A DNA stretch of 64,000 bases from Heterohyrax brucei. Taxonomy: Eukaryota; Chordata; Mammalia; Hyracoidea; Procaviidae. The notes under the pieces are model-generated. The model did not search any database, was not told the origin of the DNA, and saw only the letters and a program-made list of their open reading frames with translations. A program made the translations under genes and the position numbers. The stretch lies in the NCBI GenBank assembly GCA_028571685.1, contig CM053140.1:223467323-223531322 (forward strand), in the 5' to 3' direction. Position 1 is the stretch's first letter. Every line of letters begins with the position of its first letter. This document shows positions 1 to 11,668 of the stretch, in pieces.

Positions 1-2922
1 AGATATCCAATTTTGCCACTGTGACCCAGTTTACAATCTTTGGGCCTTTGCCAAATATCAACTGTTTATAGGAGGATGGTGACATCTCTGAGGTCTCAGC
101 TCAGTCCCATTGGTCTATATGTCTCTTTTTGTACCAGTACCAGACTGTTTTGACTACTGTAGCAGTGTGATAGCTTCTAAAGTTGGGTAGTGAGAGGCCT
201 CCCAGTGTGTTCTTCTTCTTCAGTAGTGCTTTGCTTATTTGGAGTTTCTTCCTTTTCCAAACAAAGTTGATGATTAGTTTCTCCATCTCATTAAAAAATG
301 TCACTAGAATTTGTATTGGGATTACACTGTATATGTAGATCTCTTTGGGTAAAATACCATTTTCACCGTCTTAAGTCTTCCTATCCATGAGCAGGGTAGG
401 TTTCTCCATTTATGTAAATTTCTCTTAGTTTCTTGCAGTAAGGTCTTCTAATTCTCTTTGTTTAGGTCTGTTATTTCTCTGGTTAGATTAATTCCTAGGT
501 GCTTTTTCTTCTTAGGGACTATATTAAATGGTATTGATTTGGTGATTTCTTCCTGACTGGTCTCTTTGTTGATGTAAAGGAATGCTACTGATATACTTCT
601 GTTGCATCCTGATATATTTGCTGAACTCTTGTGTTTGTTTGAGTAGTTTACTTATGGATTCTTTAGGATTCTCTGTGTATACAACCATATCATCTGCAGA
701 TAGGGAGATTTTTTACTTCTTTGCCAATGAAGATGCACTATATTTCTTTGTCTTGTCTAATTGCTGTGGCCAGAACTTCTAATACACTGCTGAATACGTG
801 AAGTGAGAGTGGGTATCCTTGTCTAGTTCCTGTTCTCAGGGGGAATTCTTTAAGTCTCTCTCCATTCAACAAGATGTAAGCAGTTGGCTTTGCTTAGATG
901 CCCCTTACTGCATTGAGAAATTTACTTTCTCTTCATATTTTGCTGAGAGTTTTAGCATGAATTTGACTTTGTCAAATGCCTTTTCTGCATCAATTGACAA
1001 AATCAGATGATTCTTATCTTTTGTGTTATGTGATTGATCACACTAGTTACTTTTCTGATGTTGAACCAGCCTGGCATCCCTGGTATGAGTCCAGCTTGAT
1101 TGTGATGAATTTCTTTTTTTTCCAAAAATTTTTTTCTTATTGTGATTTAGTGAAAGTGTGCAATCAAGTTTAAATTTGCATGCCCCCCTATGGGCAGCTC
1201 CTACCCAGTGACAGAACACTCCTCATTTCTGTGCTATACATGTCATTTTTTTGATATGGTGTTGAATTCTATTGGCAAGGATTTTGTTGAAGATTTTTAC
1301 ATCTAGGTTAATGGTTGATAATGGTGTGTAATTTTCCTTTTCTGTGGGATCTTTCCCTGTCTTTGGTATCAGGGTTATGTTGGCTTCATAGAATGAATTT
1401 GCCAGTATTCCATCCCTTTCTATGTTGTGAAATAGTCTCAGGAGTACTGGAGTTATCTCTTCTGTAAAAGTTGGGTAGAATTCTGCAGTGAAGCCATCTG
1501 GGCCAGGGCTTTTTTCAGTTGGTAGTTTTTCAATGACTTTTTCAGTCTCTTCCTTTGTGATGGGTTTATTAAGTTGTTCTACTTCTTCTTCTGATAATTT
1601 TGGTAGGTGATGTGCTAGGAATTTGTCCATTTCTTCTAGGTTTTCAAATCTTTTAGAGTACACTCTTTTGTAGTATTCTCTTATGATAGTTTTAATTTCT
1701 GTTGGATCTGTTGTGACATCTCCCATCTCATTTCTTATGCAGGTTATATTTCCTTTCCTGTTTTTCTTTAGAAAGTTTAGCCAGTGATTTATCAGTTTTG
1801 TTAATCTTTTCAAAAAACCAGTTTTTGGTGTTATCAATTTTTTCAATTGTTCTTCTGTTCTCTAATTCATTTAGTTCTGCTCTAATCTTTATGATCTGTT
1901 TTCTTCTGGTGCCTCAGGTGTTCTTCCGTGGCTCTCTTTCTACTTGCTCAAACTATAGGGTTAATTCTTTGGTTTAGGTCCTTTTTTCCTTCCGGATATG
2001 TGCATTTATAGAAATAAACTGACCTCTGAGTACTGTTTAGGCTGTATCCCATAGGTTCTGGTGGGAAATGTTTTCATTCTCATTTGAATCCATACATTCC
2101 TTTATCTCTTCCTTGATTTCTTCAATAACCCATGGCTTTTTGAGCAAGAAATTGTTCAGATTCCATGAGTTCTGTTTCCATCTATGCTTTTTAGCTATTG
2201 ATTTAGAGTTTTATGGCATTATGGTCTGAGGAGATGCTTTGCAAGAATTCAGTGGTCTGGATTTTTTTGAGATTTCCTTTATGTCCTAAGACATGGTGTA
2301 TTCTGGAAAATGTTCCATGTGCATTGGAGAAGAAGGTGTACTTATCTGTTGATGGAGGAAATATTCTGTATATGTTGATGAGGTCTAATTGGCTAATTGT
2401 GGCAATAAGATCTTCTGTGTCTTTACTGAGCTCTTCTCTAGAAGATCTGTCCAATACTGAAAATGGAGTGTTGAAGGCTCCCACTATGATTGTGGAGTGA
2501 TCTATCTCTTTTTTTTTTTTTTTTTTTTTTTGCTGTAGTCAGTGTTTGTTTGATATATTTAGATGCTCTAGTATTGGGTGCATAAATATTTAATATTGTT
2601 ATGTCCTGCTTGTGTACTGAACCATTCAGCAGTAGCAATCATCCTTGTCCATGATAGTGGATTTTACATTAAAATCTATATTATCTGAGATTAGTATTGC
2701 CACACCTGCTCTTCTGTGCGTATTGTTAGCTTGGTGTATATTATTCCACGTTTTGATTTTCATTTTGTTCATATCTTTAAGTCTAAGGTGAATTTCTTGT
2801 AAGCAGCATATAGGCGGGTTGTGTCTTTTGATCCAGGATATCACTCATTGTCTCTTTACTGGAGTGGTCAGTCCGTTTACATTCAGTGTAATTATTGATA
2901 GGTATGTAGTTAGTGCTGTCAT
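1..2922 (-). pseudogene. L1-A ORF2 remnant (endonuclease-reverse transcriptase)
   Basis: ORF2 is broken by stops and frameshifts. The endonuclease part is at 2922-2203 (WIKRHNPPICCLQEIHL, then RRAGVAILISD). The linker to early RT is at 1846-1223, including [16 protein letters not shown] and [12 protein letters not shown]. The distal part is at 304-101 ([28 protein letters not shown]). The EN catalytic QETH is QEIH here. A nested L1 tail interrupts the frame near 1130-1244. Not functional. Confidence 0.85.
1130..1244 (-). mobile_element. Short L1 3'-UTR insertion inside L1-A ORF2
   Basis: About 110 bp match the start of the antisense L1 3' UTR (compare 30505-30620): GTGATTTAGTGAAAGTGTGC then TTTGCATGCCCCCC and CATACATGTCAT. 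ORF2 homology continues on both sides. The flanks are T-rich and could be a target-site duplication, but the exact edges are uncertain. Confidence 0.7.
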
Positions 2923-3211
2923 TTTTTATGTATTTATTTTTGTATTGGTGTTTTCTGTGTTGCTCTTAATATTCTGTTCAGGGACATTCTTTATGAGTTG
3001 ATTTTTCATCCTTTTCGGTGTTGTTTCTGTGTTTGTTGATACTCCTGTGTTGTTTCTTTTTTTGATATGCTGCATCTTTATTGTGCTTTGTAACTACCTA
3101 TTATCCTCCTTAACAAAATAAGTTTAAACACAGTTTTAACTTCTACATATCCTATTAACTTCCTCTCCATCTGAAAGGATTATAACTACTGTAGTATATG
3201 CCTCTTGTTTT

Positions 3212-3946
3212 TAATTATGATTGAATGAAAATGTACATTCCTATGTAAATTTGCATGCTCTCCTGTATGCAGCTTCCACTGCTCTCCCTGAACAGTGACA
3301 GCACACTCTTCCTCTCTGCTCCATTCATGTCCTATCCTCCCAGCAGTCTCCTATCTCATCCTCTCCACCCATTCCCCTTCCTCCAGTATGAGGTCAGCAG
3401 GGCAACATCCTATAGATGCATAGAACCATAAAGTGCCCATAAAATATAGTCACTGTGTCACCAAGTCCAATCCATTGCTGTCCGAAGAGTTGACTTTCAT
3501 TATGATTTATGGACAAGGACAGCATCAGGGCCAGGGGCCATGCTCCCAGGGGAACGCTTAAGCTCCTGGACCATCAGTTACGGTCTTTCAGGGGAGATAT
3601 CAAGGTGCATCCCTATTTATTTTTGTATTGCCAGTGATACTCAACTTTGTGAGCTCCATCGTGGCTATCACTGGTGGTGGGCAGGCACGATCTGGTTCTT
3701 CTGGTCACAAGTTGATGGTGACACTCACTCATGTGGGTCTCTCTGTCTTCTGGGTTCTCTTTTCCCCATGTTGTTATGGAACTCGGTGATCATCCATTCG
3801 TGCTGAGTTGGGACCATTTGCTGTACCCTCAGATGGCAGCTTGGCAGCTTTTAAGACCCCAGACACCACTCACCAATGTGGGGTGCAGAGAGTCCTCATT
3901 AGCAAAATGCTAGTTGTGCCAACTGGACTTGATTTCCCCTGAGAGG
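3212..3946 (-). mobile_element. Nested L1 3' end inserted between ORF2 and ORF1 of L1-A
   Basis: A 0.73-kb copy of the L1 3' UTR, beginning ATTATGATTGAATGAAAATG, lies in the inter-ORF region of L1-A. The host L1 resumes at 3962. Flanks TATATGCCTCTT (3195) and TATATGCTCCTT (3947) form an imperfect target-site duplication. Confidence 0.8.
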
Positions 3947-4099
3947 TATATGCTCCTTTTTAATGTGATAGTGTCTTGGTTTTCATGATATGATCACTGG
4001 ATCCCTACTTTTAATATTATAGCTTTGATTGAGTTTTGTGCCTTCTCTAACTGAAAAGTTTTTTGGATGTTGTTTGTTGCATTGCCTCCTTAAATATAG

Positions 4100-4978
4100 A
4101 CTTAATGGTTTTGTTTTCTAAGCAAAGAGCTTTGTTCAGTATTTCTTGTTATTTTGGTTTGTTTTTTACAAAGTCTCTAAGTTTTTGTTCGTCTGTGAAT
4201 GTCTTAATTTCATCTTCGTATTTAAAAGACAGTTTTGCAGGATATATGGATGGAAGTTTATTTTCTTCAAGGCTTTGAATGTATCATTCCACTGCCTCCA
4301 TGCCAACATCATTTCTTCAGAGAAGTCAGATGAATGCCTACAAGGCTTCCCTCTGAATGCTAGCTTTTCTTTTTGTCTCAATGCCTTTGAGATGTTTCAT
4401 TTTGTTAGCTTGGTTATAATATGTCTTCATGTCTTTCTTTTGGGGTCTATTTTTTGCAGTGTTCCATATACATCTTGCATATCTATGTTTTCTTCTTTCA
4501 TAATTTCAGAGACATTTTCTGTCAGTAAATCAACAGTCATACTGCCTGTGTTTTAAGGTATCCCTCACTGTTCAGGAATTCCAATTAATTGTAGATTATT
4601 CCTCTTGATAGATTCTCACAAGTTTCTTAATGCTTCTTCATTTTTCTTCTTTTCTCTGATATTTCTCACAAATGCTGGTGTCAGTGCTGTACCTTCAAAG
4701 TCAGTAAGTCTAATTTCCAGTTGTTCGATTCTGCTCTTTTGGCTTTGAATTGAATTGTCTAATTTTGTAATTTTGTTATTGATCTGTCAGATTTAAGAAT
4801 GCTGATATTCCATCAGTTTGAACAGCTTGCTTAATTTTCCATTTTGCTCTGCCACATTTTGTATAATGTCTAGGATTTTATACACAGTTCTTTTGTACTT
4901 GACCTTTGATAGTTTCAGAAAGGCTTCATGATCAGGGAAGTTCTTTGATTCTTTATTTGGGGAGTTTTCTGGAACCAT
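4100..4978 (-). pseudogene. L1-A ORF1 remnant (RNA-binding chaperone)
   Basis: The start codon lies at 4978-4976, giving MVPENSPNKESKNFPDHEAF, the same N-terminus type as the other L1s in the window. The C-terminal domain is at 4381-4166 (KLAFRGKPCRHSSDFS, WNDTFKALK). Stops and frameshifts separate the parts. The intact protein would trimerise by a coiled coil and bind L1 RNA. Confidence 0.8.
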
Positions 4979-6053
4979 GGTTGGATGTTTCTTTAAATGC
5001 TTGGCTATGGTTTGTTACTTTTGAGACATCTAGAGGCTGTTTAGTTTCTCTGGTGTTGCCTCAACAGGAGTTGAGGTGCAGTTCTGAGAAGGGAGTTGAT
5101 CACCAGCCACCTCTAAGTACTCTGTTTACTGGGCCCAGTGGATCCTCTGGAGTAGAAGGCTCTGCCTCCTGGATGGTAAAGACCCAGGTCTACTTATGGA
5201 GTCACTGGGTGGCCATCAGCTGACCCTATGATGTAGGTCAGTAAAGGTTGGATAAGTTGCTGTTGAGCTGCACTACTGTTATTTCTCCAGGTAGTCTTAT
5301 TTTAAAAAATAAGTTAAAAGCTATCTTAAAGCTTCTACAATCAGTCAGGCCATCGGATATGGCAAGCCTCACCTTCTGGCTGACAACAGAGGCAGCTCTT
5401 CAGCTATCCCCAGATGCTATAATATCATTCAACATAGAGACGGGCTACTGCCCTGTTGTCATTCCCTGCTGGGCCCCAGCTGTAAAGCTATCGTGTCCTA
5501 AACACAGCTTTTCTGCTGGAAAAGCACTCCCCCAGCTGGTACAGCCTTCCAGACTGGGAATTAGCCTGTGCTGAGGCCTCTAGTTTTGTAACTCAACCTC
5601 CCAGTTGAACAAAATGGCAGCCCAGTCAAGTTGCCATAAAATAGTCGAATCCATGATGGAAGTCCGAAAAGTGAAGGTGAGGGGCTGTGGTGCTCCGAGT
5701 CTGGAGCCAGGCTCTCACACTGTACCTATTCTACACACTGTTCACTTCATCACTGTGGCTCAGAGTAGCTACTGGTTTAGCCCATCCCCTGCCTGCAGGC
5801 CAACAAAAAGAAAAAACATTAAAAACACCAGTTACCTTCAGTCCATGGGTGCCATCCATTCATCAAGAGCGGGGCTCATCAAAGAGAGGAAGTTACCCAT
5901 CTCATTGCAGGTAGTCCAAACTGGCAGCTCTATGCGATGTCCTCCGTCTCAGTGGGTGTCCAGAAAGCTCCATTTAATTATCAATCCAGGCCTTAGTTTT
6001 CAGAGGGAATTAAGGAGATGTGTGTCTAGTCTGCCATCTTTACTCTGCCCCTA
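4979..6053 (-). promoter_or_regulatory. L1-A 5' UTR (decayed internal promoter)
   Basis: About 1.07 kb upstream of ORF1, moderately GC-rich, align with the 5' UTRs of L1-B, L1-C and L1-F. Open frames here are by chance. In intact L1s this region holds the internal Pol II promoter. Confidence 0.7.
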
Positions 6054-6482
6054 TACATAATTCCTTTTTATTCTACCTCTAATAATTTCAGAAGGGCTTC
6101 TTCATCTGGGAAATTGTTTGAATCTTTATTTTGGGAGATTTTTGGAGCCATGGTGATCTGCTTCATTAAATGGTTAGATACTGATTGTTGTCTTCACACC
6201 TTCCAGAAGCTGTTCAGCTTCTCTGGTATTACAACAACAGGAGCTGTGGTGTAGGTCTGCAGTCCTCCCAGGCACCACACCAGCAGCAGTAGTACTCACT
6301 GTGCTGCTGTCTCACCACTAACAAGGTATTTTCCACCTTTCCGTTGGGCTATCCAATCTCACAACCCTATGCCTGATCTTGAAGATCGTACAATGGCCAC
6401 ACGGCTGCTTTCCAATACTGCTCTAGGCCTTAGTTCTCAGATGGAACTAAGGAGACATGTATCTAGTCCACCATCTTGGCCC
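6054..6482 (-). mobile_element. L1-A', 5' part of an older L1
   Basis: The stretch starts in the ORF1 N-terminal region (CTATACATAATTCC, compare 25460) and runs through a shortened 5' UTR to a CCACCATCTTGGCCC-type L1 5' end. L1-A appears to have inserted into it, with the rest left of the window or lost. Confidence 0.7.
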
Positions 6483-7262
6483 TGTCTCCACCTTCCATCT
6501 TCTTTTCATACTTTCTACAGTGTTTAATATTTTCCCCATAGAATCCTTCAATATTCAAGCTGAGGCTGGTACATTTTCTTCAGTTTCAGAAATACTGAAC
6601 ATGTTCTTCCCTTTTGGTTCTCTATATTCAGCTCTTTGCACATGTCATTAAAACACTTCATCTTCTCAAGCTGCCCTTTGATATCTTCTCTTCAGTTATT
6701 TCATTTCACCATTTCTTCCTTTTGCTTTAGCTACTTGACATTCAAGATCAAGTTTCAGAATCTCTTCTGGCATCCATTAGCCTTTGATTTCTTTCTTGTC
6801 TTTTTAATGACTTCTTGCTTTCTTCATGTATGATGTCCTTGATGACATCTCACAACTCACCTCGTCTTCAGTTATTAGTTTTGATCACATCAAATGTATT
6901 CTTGAGATGGTGTCTAAATTCAAGTGGTATATGCTCAAGTTCATACTTTGACTCTTGTGGAATTTTTCTAATTTTCTTCAGTTTCAATTTGAACTTGGAT
7001 ATGAGCAATTTGTGGTCTGCTCCACAATCACCTCTTGGACTTGTTCTGACTGATGATATTGAGCCTTTACATCATCGTTTTCCACAGCTCTAGTTGATTT
7101 TATTTCTGTGTGTTCCATCTGAGAGGGTCCATGTGTATAGTCACCATCTGTGTTGGTGGAAAAAGGCATTTGCAGTTAAGTCATTGGTCTTGCACAGTAT
7201 GACAAACTGACAGAGAAGTGGCTTGGAAAACAGCTTGGGACAGTTCAATTCTGTCATACGAG
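6483..7262 (-). mobile_element. RTE (BovB-like) LINE fragment, endonuclease to linker region
   Basis: The minus strand reads through RTE ORF parts also seen on the + strand at 36840-37600, for example the GATGGTGACTATACACATGG and CAGAACAAGTCC blocks. Frames are broken. The right edge, next to the foldback mariner, is placed at the first TIR-like base. Confidence 0.8.
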
Positions 7263-7762
7263 GTCTAACAATGAAGTCTGCAAACTTAATTGCTCTAAGT
7301 GCTACATACCTCATTGCTGAATATTACTACAGAGACCTTTTAAGTACTCGATGCAGCTATGCCAGTGCCTAGTCTACCCTTTAAAGCAATTTTGGAACTC
7401 TTTCTAGAATGGGCATTGCACACAGTGGCAAGTTTGGGAACTTAATCATACAGCTGTCTGAGAGGGAGTTTTTAGCCAGTAAATAAACAACTATGTTGGA
7501 ATCCCCTCCCTGCTCACCTGATCTGGCCCCCAGTGGCTTTTTTCTTTACCCAAAGTTAAAAGAAATATTGAAAGGAAGACATCTTGATGACATTGGGGAC
7601 ATCAAGGGTAGTATGACAGCTCTGATGGCCATTCCAGAAAAAGAGTTCCACTAGCATCAGTGCATAGCTTACCAAGGGGAGTACTTCAAAGGTGACTGTA
7701 GTGATATCTAGCAATGAAGTATGTAGTACTTTTTTCTAGAATGAGTCCATGGACTTAATTGG
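7263..7762. mobile_element. Foldback non-autonomous mariner, copy 1
   Basis: This element of about 500 bp starts GGTCTAACAATGAAG and ends CTTAATTGGC. Its left arm (7263 to about 7410) and right end are inverted copies of the same mariner terminus, including CTACATACCTCATTGCTGA on the left and its complement near 7700-7735. The middle and right part, 7455-7655, is the 3' end of a transposase gene read on the + strand (GAGTTTTTAGCCAGTAAA, then SPDLAPSGFF and PKLKEILKGRHLDD). The third catalytic Asp position is Gly. It has the same rearranged layout as 38546-39066, in the opposite orientation. Confidence 0.82.
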
Positions 7763-9479
7763 CATCCCTTGTAGGAGGTTGCTTTGAATCAAAAATTGAC
7801 TCAATAACTCAACAACAAAATGCCTGACATAAATTGAAATTGATTTGATGGCAATGGATAGAGGAGGAACATAGACCAAAAAAAAAAAAAAAAAAAAAAA
7901 CCCATAAAAACAAAAACACCCTTTGTAGTCCAAGTATCCTTCTTCCCCAATTTGACATTTTTCCAAATTATCAAAACCTTTGAAACGAATCAGGATTAGA
8001 TCGGGATGTAAGAAAAGGTGAATATCCAGCTCATGAGGACAGTCCACCACACTGTGGGGAAATGTGAGAATAAGATGTTCTAACATTTTATGATTACAGA
8101 TTTTGTTTTTATCTGTCCTGCTTATTTGTGTGAGCCAGGGAAAGTAGCTTGATCTAGTTCTTCATTTTCTTGTCAGTAAAATAGGGGTACTGATTTTCTG
8201 GCTTAGCCTCGTAATATATTAATAGAGGTTGAATTTGGTAAAGTAAAGAGCAATGAAGTATGAACCATAGTCCTAGTTTAAACTTCTGTAAATTGCTCTT
8301 GTGACCTGACAGGAGGTGCTGTGGACCCCCTGCCTCAGTTTTCTCTTCTAGCAGCGTGCCTTTTACATCTTCTTTGAAGATACTACAAAAATATACCAAT
8401 GAGCACTACTTGCCTTTGCCCTAATCCAAAATTGCTATTGATTCCCCTGAACATTTACAGAATAAAGTTCATATTTCTAGTGTTCAAGATTTAGTTGTAA
8501 CTGTAGGTGATAGACTACTGGTCTGCAGTCAAACAGAACAGTTTTCTGTTCTATGTAGTATTTCTACATATTAATTCCTTTGCCCTGAATAACTTGCACT
8601 CATGTATCTATCTATTGAAATTCTTCCTGTCCTATGAAAGCTAAGCTAAATGCTAAATGTCTAGAGTTTCTTGACCATCTAGAATGATTTATTCACCCAA
8701 CAAATTCTCAGCCATTTATATGCACATCTTTTATGCCACTTCATCCTTTCTACCTTATATTCTTCTCAAAGTGATAGCCCTTCTGCTGTGAGTTTTAAAC
8801 ACTTTGACAGAAGGGCCTTAGACTTTCTCACGTGGATAACCCCTCAATAGGATACACATAGTATGGGGAAAACAAGGACTTGTTGGATAATTCACTCTAA
8901 AAGTATCATTCATTTTAAAATATTAAACTCATATTTATTTGTATTAACTACAAGAATGGGCTATGAAACTCTATTAGGTGTTTTGCAAAAATAAGCTTTT
9001 AAAAATATTCACCACATGAACAATGGGCACAGAAGAAAGCAAAGAGTGTGTGTTGAGTTGCATATGAACACTACTTGTATTTTGGTTTTGTGTGATATAT
9101 TTTCTAAGTTTCTGCTTACATATGATGGAATCATGTTCTTGTATTTGTGACAGAACAGCAAAGCCTCTAATTCTGAACTTTCTTCTCGTTTTTTACTACT
9201 TTCTCATTTGTCATGCTTGTTTAATCTTTCTGAATAACCTGCCTTGACACCTACCAGGTATTCAATAAATGTTTACTGGATGAATGCATGAATAAATAAA
9301 TTTTACTTCTTGGACCTAGAAATTTCATAAGGTCAATTCAGAAAGGAAATAAAGAGGTTTTTTTTTTTTTTTTCCTTTTCTTTTGAAAAAATTATTTGAC
9401 TTATTTATTCTTACTCTCTGGTTTTGGTACAGCAGCAGTCTGAGAGATGACGCTGATAAATTCTGAATGCTAAAGACCC
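7763..9479 (+). other. Mostly unique intronic sequence with old L2-like pieces
   Basis: No exon or young repeat is visible. An A-run lies at 7880-7900. The stretch 8420-8800 resembles an old L2 LINE, and 9236-9300 has the L2 tail feature CAATAAATGTTTACTGGATG followed by a GAATGAATAAAT-like end. A T-run lies at 9358-9373. Confidence 0.5.
9236..9300 (+). mobile_element. L2 LINE 3' tail
   Basis: ATTCAATAAATGTTTACTGG and then repeats of TGAATG/AATAAATA match the 3' end of L2 elements. Confidence 0.65.
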
Positions 9480-9666
9480 TGTTGTTGTTGTCAGGTGCCT
9501 TGGAGTTAGTTCCAACTCATAGTGTGACCCTGTGTACAACAGAATGGTACACTGCCTGGTCCTGTGTGGTCCTCACAATCATTGCTATGATTAAGCCCAT
9601 TTTGCAAGCCCATTTTACTGTGTCAATGAATCTCGTTGGGGATATTTCTCTTTTCTTTTGACCATC
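9480..9666 (-). mobile_element. RTE LINE 3' end, antisense
   Basis: It starts GTTGTTGTTGTCAGGTGCC and continues with the CTCATAGTGTGACCCTGTG and CTCACAATCATTGCTATG blocks. These are the complement of the RTE 3' end at 51590-51629 plus more of the body. Confidence 0.75.
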
Positions 9667-9669
9667 TAC

Positions 9670-9850
9670 AAGGACTCTAAAAAAAATCAACCCTCCTTAC
9701 TGTGGAGTTAATTCTCATACCAACCCTACAGGACAGAATAGAGCTGCCTAGTAGAGTTTCCAAGAAGAGGCTGATGGATTTAAACTGCTGATATTTTGCT
9801 TAGCATCTGGGCTCTTAATCTCTTAACCACTTAACCACCAGAGTGCTTAA
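9670..9850 (-). mobile_element. AfroSINE, antisense
   Basis: The minus strand gives the tRNA-like head (CACTCTGGTGGTTAAGTGG-like), the box-B-like region and the GGGTTGGTATGAG tail. Diverged. Confidence 0.75.
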
Positions 9851-10579
9851 GTACAGATATTAGTTACTATTGTCAAGAAACTTGAGTGTTACCAGAACTA
9901 CTTTAATGTTCCATAATGTCAAGGAGGAGGATAAATATTTATGTGATCATAGGCGACCATTCTCACCCAGACTAATCCTTAGAGCGACATGTTCATATTT
10001 TTGAGACCTTTATAGGTAAGAGTTGTTGGGATTAGAAAGCTAGAAGTATTAACCAAAAGCAGCTCATGTTAAAACCTTAGCATTTGTTTAGGGACTGAAA
10101 TTTTTCCACTTGAAAATAGATGATTAGTATGAACTTGAGGTGTGAAATTCTTATGGTATTTTTTTCTGTATTTTAGAGGATAAAAATACATGCATGTAAG
10201 TGAATATGTGCATTTGTGTACAAATTTAAATTCCACATAATTATTCTCTTAAGTAATTGCAGTTTTCAAGACTTGGATAATTAATTTTTTCAAAGCAATA
10301 GATGGAAAATATTTTGTAACTATTCTAGTCACAGTTCTTTCCTTGAAGGGGGCAACTATTCATTCAAACTAGGGCAAGTGAAAAAAGACAGTTTATGGTA
10401 AAGACATTGAAATTAACAGAAACAAAAGAGCCATGTATTACAAGAGGTGAAGCAGGCTCTCCGAAGCCACATAGAAGACATCCTCTACCTCTCTTGTCTG
10501 TATATACCTCTATATCTTTCTTGCTCTTCCTCTTTATATTTCTATCTTCAGCTCTAAGTCCATGCTTTTCTTTGCCTGG
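9851..10579 (+). other. Unassigned unique sequence
   Basis: I see no gene, RNA or recognisable repeat here. Base composition is AT-rich, as in the flanking intron. Confidence 0.4.
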
Positions 10580-11100
10580 GGTCATGGATTGAATTCTGTC
10601 CCCCCAAAATATGTGTAGCCATGTGGCTGGGCCATGATTCCCAGTATCTTGTGACTGTCCTCCATTTCGTGGTTTTCCTATGCTGTATGTTAAAGGGTTA
10701 GGGTGGGACTGTAAATCCCTTCATAGGATCACCTCCCTGCTCCACTGTAAAGGGAGTTCCCCTGGAGTATGGTTTGCACCACCCTTACTCCTTTCATACT
10801 CCAAGAGATAAAAGGACAGAGAAGCAGGCTGAGAATTGGACCTGGTACCATCAAGCAAGCAGCACCAGGAGAAGAGTGCGTCCTTCAGACCTGAGGTTCC
10901 CACGCCAAGATGCTCCCTGGACAAAGACTGATGCAATACCAGACTTGCCTCCAGAGCCAACAAGGGGAAAGCCTTCCCCTGGACTGGACACCCTGACTAT
11001 GAACTTGCAGCCTACCAGACTATGTAAGAATAAACCCTCCTTTGTTAAGGCCATCCACTCTGTGGTATTTCTGTTAGGACAGCCCTAGCTGACTAAAACA
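10580..11100 (+). mobile_element. Solo LTR-like element, copy 1 (ERV, MaLR-like)
   Basis: About 520 bp, starting at GTCATGGATTGAATTCTG and ending GCTGACTAAAACA. It carries AAGAATAAACC close to the 3' end, as an LTR R region would. The layout recurs at 13168-13658 (antisense) and 62388-62897, whose starts read TGTCATGG and TGTCCTGG, so the family is TG...CA. The terminal block resembles mammalian MaLR LTRs from memory. No internal viral genes are attached. Confidence 0.7.
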
Positions 11101-11150
11101 CCCAGTCATGTGGGTCTTTTTGTCCACTGGGCTCATTTTTCCTCTTGTCT
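11101..11150. mobile_element. L1 3'-UTR scrap between two LTR ends
   Basis: AGTCATGTGGGTCTTTTTGT resembles the L1 3' UTR at 3727-3750. It separates two copies of the LTR 3' end. Confidence 0.4.
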
Positions 11151-11287
11151 TTGATGTCCTTCCCCTGGAGCGGACACCCTGAATATGGACTTGCAGCCTA
11201 CCAGACTATGTAAGAATAACCTTTCTTTGTTAAAGCCATCCACTCTGTGGTATTTCTGTTAGAGCAGCCCTAGCTGACTAAAACACC
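11151..11287 (+). mobile_element. Second copy of the LTR 3' end
   Basis: The last about 135 bp of the LTR (CTTCCCCTGGAGCGGACACC to GCTGACTAAAACA) repeat 10971-11100 nearly base for base, about 50 bp downstream. Confidence 0.8.
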
Positions 11288-11494
11288 TTTCTTTCCTATT
11301 CTCTGTCTTTCTCTTGCCTCTTTGTCTCTGCTGTCGTCTTTTCTATGTCTATCTATTTCTAAAGTAGGACTTATGGAATGTAGGCAAGCCAAAATAATTC
11401 TACTCTATCACTATTGACCTAAAGAAGCACTATTTGACCTATTCCTCCAAATATCAGCTACTGTGTATCATGAATGACTTTTGAAAACCTTACC

Positions 11495-11668
11495 AAGCTC
11501 TGGTGGAGGAGTGGTTAAGAGTTCAGCTGCTGATCAAAAGGCTGGCAGTTCAAATCCACCAGTTGCTTCTGGGAACCCTATGGGGGCAGTTCTGTTCTAT
11601 CCAATAGTGCCTCTATGGGCTAAAATCAACTCTATGGCAATGGATTTTCATGGAGCACAGCTCTACTC
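11495..11668 (+). mobile_element. AfroSINE, sense
   Basis: The tRNA-derived head is TGGAGGAGTGGTTAAGAG with box B GGCAGTTCAAATCC, followed by the CTATGGGGGCAGTTCTGTTC body and a decayed tail. The internal Pol III promoter boxes are recognisable. Confidence 0.85.

Larger units (their letters stand above)
1..6053 (-). mobile_element. L1-A, antisense L1 with complete 5' side, entering the window from the left
   Basis: The order on the minus strand is 5' UTR (6053-4979), ORF1 (4978-4100), intergenic spacer and ORF2 (2922 to the window edge). The 5' end has the typical GGGGCAGAGTAAAGATGGC-like start seen in reverse at 6030-6053. Two other L1 3' ends are nested inside it. Its 5' end abuts another L1 remnant (6054 on), so it probably inserted into an older L1. 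Confidence 0.85.

Noticed and set aside
4906..6060. Overlapping + strand open frames of 105-151 codons
   Set aside because: They are the reverse side of the GC-richer L1-A 5' UTR. Homologous regions in L1-C and L1-F do not keep them open.
7736..8086. 116-codon minus-strand open frame
   Set aside because: It runs through the A-run at 7880-7900 (a Phe stretch) and the mariner edge. No domain and no coding texture.
10774..11088. 104-codon open frame in the first LTR
   Set aside because: It lies wholly within the LTR-like repeat and its counterpart copies at 13168-13658 and 62388-62897 do not keep the frame.
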